Shown here: in pieces, positions 13,285 to 18,625 of the stretch
How the letters are laid out: every line of letters starts with the position of its first letter
Numbering within the stretch: position 1 is the stretch's first letter
Assembly (NCBI GenBank): GCA_964345035.1
Contig: CAYFPO010000033.1
Location: forward strand, 1-18,625
Reading direction: 5' to 3'
From: CAYFPO01 sp964345035
GTDB lineage: Bacteria; Fidelibacterota; Marinisomatia; SCGC-AAA003-L08; GCA-002704045
DNA: 18,625 nucleotides
Position numbers and translations under genes: made by a program
Notes under the pieces: generated by a model
What the model was told of the DNA's origin: nothing
Database searches by the model: none
The model's input: only the letters and a program-made list of their open reading frames with translations

Positions 13285-15527
13285 TTTAGATACAATAGAT
13301 CCCTGGTAATGGTTTCAGTTTGAGTCTGTAGGGAATACAAATATATCCCTGTTGGGACAGAACTTCCTGAATAATCCATACCATCCCAATACACTGAATG
13401 CCTGCCAGCTTTACCTGATGAATTAACCAAAGACCTGACGAACCGACCCTGTATATCATAAATGGAAATTTGGACATTCTCAGGCTTGTCCAGTTGGTAT
13501 TCAATCAATGTTGTACCATTAAATGGATTGGGATAATTATTGTATAAATTCAAATGAGATTGAACATAATCATTGTCAACGGATAATTCCTCCTCTTGAA
13601 AATCTACCACATATAATCCGGTTTGCCTGTCAGAAACCACAATTTTTCCCGAATCAAAATAGGGAAATACTCCCCACGCTCCGTCGAATATACTAGTTGG
13701 ACTCTGCCTAAATGTATCGTAAACTCCACTCAGGGTCAATTCAACCGGATTTTCCACATTAAGTATTTGCAGTCCATACACATAATAACTGATATACAGG
13801 TGATCACCTCTGATAAAAATATTATGTGCTGAATATGCTTCTCCACCGGACGGAAGCCACTCGCCAAGCATTGTCACATTATTCAAATCAGTAACATCCC
13901 AGGAAATGATATGACCCCCCACTGTTTCAGATGCTGTGAAAACCGTGTTGCCATCATCTGACACCCAACAGGCATGTGCAGAGGGGACACCGTTCCAGGT
14001 TGAAATAACCTGCGGATTGGTCTTATCTGAAATATCCATTGCCCACATAGTCCCGGAATATATGCCGCATCCATACAAGATATCCCCTGAGACGCAAACA
14101 TCGTGAAAATATTCGTCCGACCAGCCCCCGACTTTCTCAGGATTTTCCGGATCAGACAGATCCAGTATGATCAAATCATCAAGCCCCCAGGATTCTTCCA
14201 TTCCATCATTAGAATAATATTGAGTTGATCCTATAACATATAAAAATCCATCGGCTTCCATGATATTATGCGACTGAACCACACCATCCCATTCAGTTAC
14301 GACAATGGGATTTGCAGGATCGGATAAATCCACAACCTGCACTCCTTGAGGTTCAATATAATATGAGCCATCCTCAAAATATATTGGGTCAGGAAAATTA
14401 GCTTCAGTACCAACATACATATAATTACTGTAAGTTTTGATATCTCTGTGGGTGGAATAACTTCCAGGAACAAATGCAGTTTCCACTGCAGGATTTGAAG
14501 AAATATTAATAATATGCGTACCATCCCAGGTCCCTATGAGTGCATACTCATTTCCCAATTCATCTGTATATCCCCAGATATCGTTGTAAGTGGAGACTCC
14601 ATATTCCAGAAATACATTCTCGTGCCCAGAATCCCAGTTTTCTAACAATTCTGTATTCAGTTCCTGGATTGATGCCTGGGCTGAAATTATAGAACTCTCC
14701 AGAACAATCTCACCTTCAGAATTGATACCATTCAGACGATAATAGTAATTTTCCCCGATTTCAAGCCCCGCATCCAGATACATACCCACTCCAACAGGAA
14801 TCTGTGAAATTTCAAATAATGTATTCTGAGCAGTTCCTCTCAGTAAATTATAATGGTCAATTTCATCAGTTTCAATTGGTGGATACTCAAATTCCCAAAA
14901 CAATGTAAATTCACCGTTTCCAATTTCCATGGTGAATACACTCAATTCCCAGAAATTACGGAATGTCAGGGTTGCAGGTTCTGTTTCAAACCATTCATGC
15001 CCGGGTTTTCGTTTCAGCCAACAGAAATACTGAACATCCAGATCAAATGCTGGCTGATCCAAATAGATATCTCCTGTTAGATCATAATCAGACATCATCA
15101 CTAACAGATACTCATAATTTCCATTCCACATATCATCAGGATTCCAGATAAGATCGCCTCCATCTTCCTCAAAAAATACCACATTCAATCTTCTGGGAAC
15201 ATCCGGGTTAGATACATCATACACGGATCCAGGGAAACTACCCAAGCCGATTACCACTCCTGTATCCACTGCAGAATATACCCACGCAACGGTATTACTG
15301 TCGGGGTTCTGGGATAAATACATATCAATGTCCACGACTTCAAAATCAAAAATTTCACTTTCTCCGACAAATGCTGAACCGATCTCAATACTGCTTCCGA
15401 ATGCAGAACCTCCCCAGGATTGCCCAAATAACCATTCTTCTTCAGAATCAAATTGAACATCAATTATTCTGGCATCTGAAAACGAGCCAATTATCATTGA
15501 TATTAAAATTAATTTATATACGCTCAT
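13281..15527 (-). CDS. Secreted choice-of-anchor-B beta-propeller protein with type IX sorting domain
   Basis: The 748-residue protein has a signal peptide (about 1-19), an N-terminal beta region (20-200), a fibronectin-III-like domain (about 205-290) and a beta-propeller with LVIVD-like repeats (about 310-645). The propeller contains the choice-of-anchor-B signature: 'NDIWGYTDELGNEYALIGT', 'RDIKTYSNYMYV', 'SHNIMEADGFLYVIGS', 'FHDVCVSGDILYG', 'SAHACWVSDDGNTVFTASE'. A C-terminal FlgD-Ig/sorting domain follows (about 658-748, 'NNYPNPFNGTTLIEYQ'). No catalytic motif is seen. Such proteins are exported and displayed, but their function is not established. AAGGAG nine bases before the ATG supports the start. 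The M50 protease gene overlaps its stop. There is no dockerin or cohesin-like module. Confidence 0.9.
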   Translation of the reverse strand: MSVYKLILISMIIGSFSDARIIDVQFDSEEEWLFGQSWGGSAFGSSIEIGSAFVGESEIFDFEVVDIDMYLSQNPDSNTVAWVYSAVDTGVVIGLGSFPGSVYDVSNPDVPRRLNVVFFEEDGGDLIWNPDDMWNGNYEYLLVMMSDYDLTGDIYLDQPAFDLDVQYFCWLKRKPGHEWFETEPATLTFRNFWELSVFTMEIGNGEFTLFWEFEYPPIETDEIDHYNLLRGTAQNTLFEISQIPVGVGMYLDAGLEIGENYYYRLNGINSEGEIVLESSIISAQASIQELNTELLENWDSGHENVFLEYGVSTYNDIWGYTDELGNEYALIGTWDGTHIINISSNPAVETAFVPGSYSTHRDIKTYSNYMYVGTEANFPDPIYFEDGSYYIEPQGVQVVDLSDPANPIVVTEWDGVVQSHNIMEADGFLYVIGSTQYYSNDGMEESWGLDDLIILDLSDPENPEKVGGWSDEYFHDVCVSGDILYGCGIYSGTMWAMDISDKTNPQVISTWNGVPSAHACWVSDDGNTVFTASETVGGHIISWDVTDLNNVTMLGEWLPSGGEAYSAHNIFIRGDHLYISYYVYGLQILNVENPVELTLSGVYDTFRQSPTSIFDGAWGVFPYFDSGKIVVSDRQTGLYVVDFQEEELSVDNDYVQSHLNLYNNYPNPFNGTTLIEYQLDKPENVQISIYDIQGRFVRSLVNSSGKAGRHSVYWDGMDYSGSSVPTGIYLYSLQTQTETITRDLLYLK

Positions 15528-15609
15528 AAATTGAAACTCCTTAACGAATTTACTAATTACAATTTACCTATTTTGGTCTCTTGCAGAAAAACCAGTAACA
15601 TTTTTTTAC

Positions 15610-15642
15610 AAAAAAAGCCCCGGACAATTGACCGGGGCTTTT
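15610..15642 (-). terminator. Strong rho-independent terminator after the large modular gene
   Basis: An 11-bp perfect stem (AAAAGCCCCGG / CCGGGGCTTTT) with an 8-nt loop, followed on the minus strand by three more Ts beyond the stem's own T run. It lies 24 bp after the gene's stop and isolates it from the beta-propeller gene. Confidence 0.94.
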
Positions 15643-15665
15643 AATTATTAATTTACAATTTCTGA

Positions 15666-18625
15666 TTATTTTATCAGAGTTACTTTCTGTGTTGCATGAA
15701 ATCCTTCAGATTGCAATACAATGATATACAATCCACTGGGAAATCCTTCAGCACTCCAAACCACAGAATGGAAGCCTGCCTGCTGAATGCCGTCAGATAA
15801 AACTTCAATCTCACGGCCTAACATATCAAACACAGATATATGCAGATCACCGGTAACCGGTAATGCATAACTCACCGTGGTTGATGGATTGAATGGGTTT
15901 GGATATGCAGCTGACAAACTGTAATCTACAGGGATTGTGAATTCATCAATATCCAATATATAGCAGTTTTCAAATGTTGGTGAACCAAAGTTTGTAACAT
16001 CCTCATCTGCACCATCTTCACCATACAGATATTCACTTGTACATTCTTCATCTGCACTCACCCAATTTGCAGGATCATTATTATCAAAAGTTGAGTTCAG
16101 CAGTTCAAGGGCATGACCTCTAAAGTCATTACCAACCAGCCAGCCTTCGTCATCATCATAAGCCACATAATCCACTTCATCACCATTTGCATCATTCAGA
16201 ACAATCTCATCTGAACTGGTACTGAGACTCACATCAGCCATAATACTGTTGGGGATATTTTCACCGGCATAAAGCTCATCTGCATCTGCATTAAAGAATG
16301 GATCCTCACCGGCAATCATCAGGTATCCGCCTGCAGCAATAGTTCCGCTCAGTGTTTCACCATTCAATGTCCAGCCTGTTAAGTCAACATCCTCTTCTCC
16401 GTAATTCGCTAATTCCACATAATCAGGAACGGAAGTTCCAACTGCAGCGCGGAAAAAGAACTCATTGATCGCCACTGTAGGTTCAGCAGCAACAACCAGA
16501 TCCAGCTCTTCTGCTGCCAAAATGAGATCACCAAATATACCGCTGCCCGCTGACCAGGTTGCTGTGGTATTATATTCCATTTCTTCACCGGCTTTCCAGA
16601 CTTTGACCACTACCGGATTCCCGTCAACTGCACCATTTAATATGGGTCCGTCAAAATCAGACAGATCCACAGACATAATTGCTGAAATTTCCAATTGCTC
16701 ACCTGTCCATGCACCGGCACCAACTAATACTTCACCAATGTTCGGTTCTGTGCAGCCGTCATCCGGATAACAGGATTCAACTACACCATTTGCATCAAAC
16801 ACTCCTATCTCATCACCCGCTTCAAGTGAAGTAATTGAATTTTCAAATATCACCAACTGAAATTCACCGGTTTCATCTAAATCAACTTCAAAATGTGGCG
16901 GTTGTAACTCAAGTTCACCTGCAGCCAGTATGAGGTCGCCAAAATGCCCCGAACCAGATGTCCATGTTACTTCCTGAACGATATGTTCCATTTCTTCAGA
17001 AGCATCCCAGACTTTGACCACAACCGGGTTGCCATCCACTGCACCATTCAGAACCGGACCATCAAAATCAGACAGATCCACTGACATAATAGCTGAGATT
17101 TCTAACTGTTCGCCAGTCCAGGTACCTGCACCAACTAACACTTCACCAATGTTCGGTTCTGTGCAGCCTGAATCCGGATAGCAGGATTCAACAACACCAC
17201 TGGCATCGAAAACACCAATTTCGTCTCCGGGTTCTAACAGTGTTATTGAATCTTCAAAAATCACTAATTGGAATTCACCGGTTTCATCCAATCCAACTTC
17301 AAAATGTGCCTCTACCGGGTATTCACAGCAGCTATAATCTTCCGGATCATCTTCATTACAGCCGTCTGCACCTTCATCGTAATTGGTTGCTTCCGGATCA
17401 TTACAGCCTTCTGTAAATGATGGTGCACCTTCTACAGCTATTGGTCCGCCGATATTTACTGTTAGCGGATTTGCATCACTATCTGAGAATTGAACCCCGT
17501 CAAATTCCACAGTACCGGTTTCACCGGTAAAGGAAATCTCTACATTCATTAATACATCACTTCCCGGGGGGATGGTAGAACCACTTACTGAAAATCCTAA
17601 AATCCTACCACCGTTCAGATCATCAGGATTTGAAAATGATACCATATCAAAATACGTTTCTGATGTTCCGCCCGAAACTGAAACTATCTCAACATCATCT
17701 AAATCATTGGATACAATTTCTAATTGGAAACCTGCAACATCAACTGAATTTGTCATGAATATTTCAAGCACACCAGCATCATACCCACTGAAGCTGAGGT
17801 CAAGGTCAGCAGGTTCCGGTGGTGGTTCCAGACAGTCTCCATAACCAACTGTCAAACCTTCACCACCTTCTCCTGAAACTACTCCATTTGTAATACAGAT
17901 ATCACCGCCAGTTGCTTCAAATGTAATATGTACTAAATCACCTGAACCTGCAGGTATGAATGTAGCCATCAATGAAAATCCTAAAACTGTACTCTCAGAA
18001 CCAGATATCATCCAGTCACCCGGGACTACACTACCTGCTTCAAAAGCCTCAACATCCATGGCAACACCTGTTACTTCAAATTGAAATCCATAGACATCTT
18101 CAGTATTGTCAATTAAAATTTCCATGGTTCCGGCATCTTCATCTACATTTCCGAAACTTAAAGTTACTTGATCATCACCACCGCTGTATTCACAGCAGCT
18201 ATAATCTTCCGGATCATCTTCATTACAACCATCTGCATCCGGATCATAATTATCGGCATCCATATCATTACAGCCGGCCACAAAATCAGAACCGCCAAGG
18301 CAATCGCCATAACCAACCGTCAAACCTACACCGCCTTCACCTGATACAACACCACCTTCAATACATACGTCACCGCCTGCTGCATCATAAGTCAAATTCA
18401 CCAATACACCTGAACCTGCCGGAAAGGAAGTTCCCATTAAAGAAAATCCAAGCACTGTACTTTCATTCGCCGTTACCATCCAGTCACCGGGGACTACATC
18501 ACCTGCTGTGGCTTCTGTAATTGCAACACCTGTTACATCAAATTGAAATCCATAGACATCTTCAGTATTTTCAATTAAAATTTCCATAGTTCCTGCACTT
18601 TCATCCACTGCTCCAAAACTCAGGG
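15666..18625 (-). CDS. Large modular surface protein with three cohesin-like modules (5' end outside window)
   Basis: The frame is open to the right edge, so the N-terminus is missing and no start is claimed; the Val codon at 18608 is internal. Numbering the 980 residues from 18608, the order is: cohesin-like 1 (to about 103), Cys/Asp-rich motif (112-141), cohesin-like 2 (147-259), cohesin-like 3 (268-392, 'VDVAGFQLEIV ... GSTIPPGS'), second Cys/Asp-rich motif (401-430, ending 'EDYSCCEY'), two near-identical 137-residue units (435-571 and 572-704), a lamin-tail domain (about 711-830, 'PDYVELANYGEEDVDLTGW') and a sorting/FlgD-Ig domain (895-980, 'AAYPNPFNPSTTVSY'). The protein is strongly acidic, as calcium-binding exported proteins often are. 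No enzyme motif is seen. It could be a scaffold, an adhesin or an S-layer-like protein. Export by type IX secretion is inferred. Confidence 0.9.
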   Translation of the reverse strand, partial: LSFGAVDESAGTMEILIENTEDVYGFQFDVTGVAITEATAGDVVPGDWMVTANESTVLGFSLMGTSFPAGSGVLVNLTYDAAGGDVCIEGGVVSGEGGVGLTVGYGDCLGGSDFVAGCNDMDADNYDPDADGCNEDDPEDYSCCEYSGGDDQVTLSFGNVDEDAGTMEILIDNTEDVYGFQFEVTGVAMDVEAFEAGSVVPGDWMISGSESTVLGFSLMATFIPAGSGDLVHITFEATGGDICITNGVVSGEGGEGLTVGYGDCLEPPPEPADLDLSFSGYDAGVLEIFMTNSVDVAGFQLEIVSNDLDDVEIVSVSGGTSETYFDMVSFSNPDDLNGGRILGFSVSGSTIPPGSDVLMNVEISFTGETGTVEFDGVQFSDSDANPLTVNIGGPIAVEGAPSFTEGCNDPEATNYDEGADGCNEDDPEDYSCCEYPVEAHFEVGLDETGEFQLVIFEDSITLLEPGDEIGVFDASGVVESCYPDSGCTEPNIGEVLVGAGTWTGEQLEISAIMSVDLSDFDGPVLNGAVDGNPVVVKVWDASEEMEHIVQEVTWTSGSGHFGDLILAAGELELQPPHFEVDLDETGEFQLVIFENSITSLEAGDEIGVFDANGVVESCYPDDGCTEPNIGEVLVGAGAWTGEQLEISAIMSVDLSDFDGPILNGAVDGNPVVVKVWKAGEEMEYNTTATWSAGSGIFGDLILAAEELDLVVAAEPTVAINEFFFRAAVGTSVPDYVELANYGEEDVDLTGWTLNGETLSGTIAAGGYLMIAGEDPFFNADADELYAGENIPNSIMADVSLSTSSDEIVLNDANGDEVDYVAYDDDEGWLVGNDFRGHALELLNSTFDNNDPANWVSADEECTSEYLYGEDGADEDVTNFGSPTFENCYILDIDEFTIPVDYSLSAAYPNPFNPSTTVSYALPVTGDLHISVFDMLGREIEVLSDGIQQAGFHSVVWSAEGFPSGLYIIVLQSEGFHATQKVTLIK
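16497..17306 (-). repeat. Tandem 411-bp coding duplication within the large modular protein
   Basis: Unit 1 starts at 17306 and unit 2 at 16895, 137 codons apart. Over the first 100 residues of each ('HFEV.LDETGEFQLVIFE' to 'NPVVVKVW') I count eight differences; the last 30 or so diverge more. The DNA also matches over long stretches, suggesting a recent duplication or gene conversion. The domain family is unnamed to me, though similar units with 'GDEIGVFD' and 'AIMSVDLS' are familiar from Marinimicrobia secreted proteins (recollection, not searched). Confidence 0.9.
17319..17408 (-). repeat. Cys/Asp-rich motif, copy 2
   Basis: Thirty codons (residues 401-430), matching 25 of 30 residues with the copy at 18186-18275. 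Shared core: 'ADGCNEDDPEDYSCCEY'. Four cysteines and many acidic residues suggest a disulfide-closed calcium site. It resembles the 'GC.D..A.NY.....DGSCEY' motif frequent in exported proteins of Bacteroidetes. Confidence 0.85.
17832..18625 (-). repeat. Duplicated cohesin-like modules 1 and 2
   Basis: Module 1 runs from the right edge to about 18300 and module 2 from about 18170 to 17832. They share 'GTMEILI.NTEDVYGFQF', 'VVPGDWM', 'ESTVLGFSLM', 'VVSGEGG' and 'LTVGYGDCL', and long near-identical DNA. Module 3 (17805-17433) has the same plan but is clearly older. Cohesin-like assignment is by pattern, not by search. Confidence 0.8.
18186..18275 (-). repeat. Cys/Asp-rich motif, copy 1
   Basis: Thirty codons (residues 112-141) between cohesin-like modules 1 and 2; the second copy follows module 3. 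The identical DNA core spans the codons for 'DDPEDYSCCEY'. Confidence 0.85.

Noticed and set aside
17972..18520. 182-residue + strand reading frame
   Set aside because: It is antisense to the large modular protein and has a low-complexity His/Leu/Gln composition, a reflection of the repeated acidic codons on the other strand.
910..18625. Selenoprotein gene using the tRNA-Sec within this window
   Set aside because: No gene here shows an in-frame TGA with a conserved continuation. TGA codons at 12424 and 13281 end their genes naturally, followed by a second stop or an overlapping start.

Overview
The window most likely comes from a bacterium of the FCB group, with Candidatus Marinimicrobia (SAR406) the closest fit. 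This is inferred from three things seen here. C-terminal 'PNPFNP' FlgD-Ig/type IX-secretion sorting domains end three large secreted proteins. Dockerin-like calcium loops have the signature 'N-I-L-D-I-V'. Cohesin-like modules recur with the signature 'GFQFDV ... GFSL.GT.IP.G'. TGA is used as an ordinary stop (for example at 12424 and 13281), so the code is standard. Only one of the ten protein genes is on the + strand.

Left edge (1-776): no protein gene. It holds a 189-bp tandem repeat (two full copies about 97% identical, and a collapsed third), with nested 21-bp repeats and perfect palindromes. About 260 bp follow in which I recognise nothing, then a short imperfect repeat next to a tRNA gene.

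777-5542, minus strand, read right to left: an M23 (LytM-type) cell-wall peptidase, miaB, a LapA-like membrane protein, a LapB-like TPR protein, a SPOR-domain envelope protein and finally a selenocysteine tRNA (anticodon UCA). Spacing is tight (46-bp gap, then overlaps or gaps of a few bases), so this looks like one transcription unit for envelope maintenance and tRNA modification ending in selC.

5652-9152: a terminator, a secreted lysyl-endopeptidase-like serine protease ending in two dockerin-type calcium loops, a 91-bp divergent intergenic region, and hemW on the + strand. A bidirectional terminator separates hemW from the next, convergent gene.

9153-18625, minus strand: a gingipain-like (C25) cysteine protease with a dockerin-like pair and a C-terminal sorting domain; a site-2 (M50) protease translationally coupled (GTGA overlap) to a choice-of-anchor-B beta-propeller protein with a sorting domain; a strong terminator; and a very large modular protein truncated by the right edge. 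That protein carries three cohesin-like modules, two 30-residue Cys/Asp-rich motifs, two nearly identical 137-residue units, a lamin-tail domain and a sorting domain.

The most interesting reading is that the two dockerin-bearing secreted proteases and the multi-cohesin-like protein form a surface proteolytic assembly organised like a cellulosome. This is a hypothesis from motif patterns only. The second point of interest is a tRNA-Sec gene in the same apparent operon as miaB, whose family modifies A37 in tRNAs with this kind of anticodon loop.
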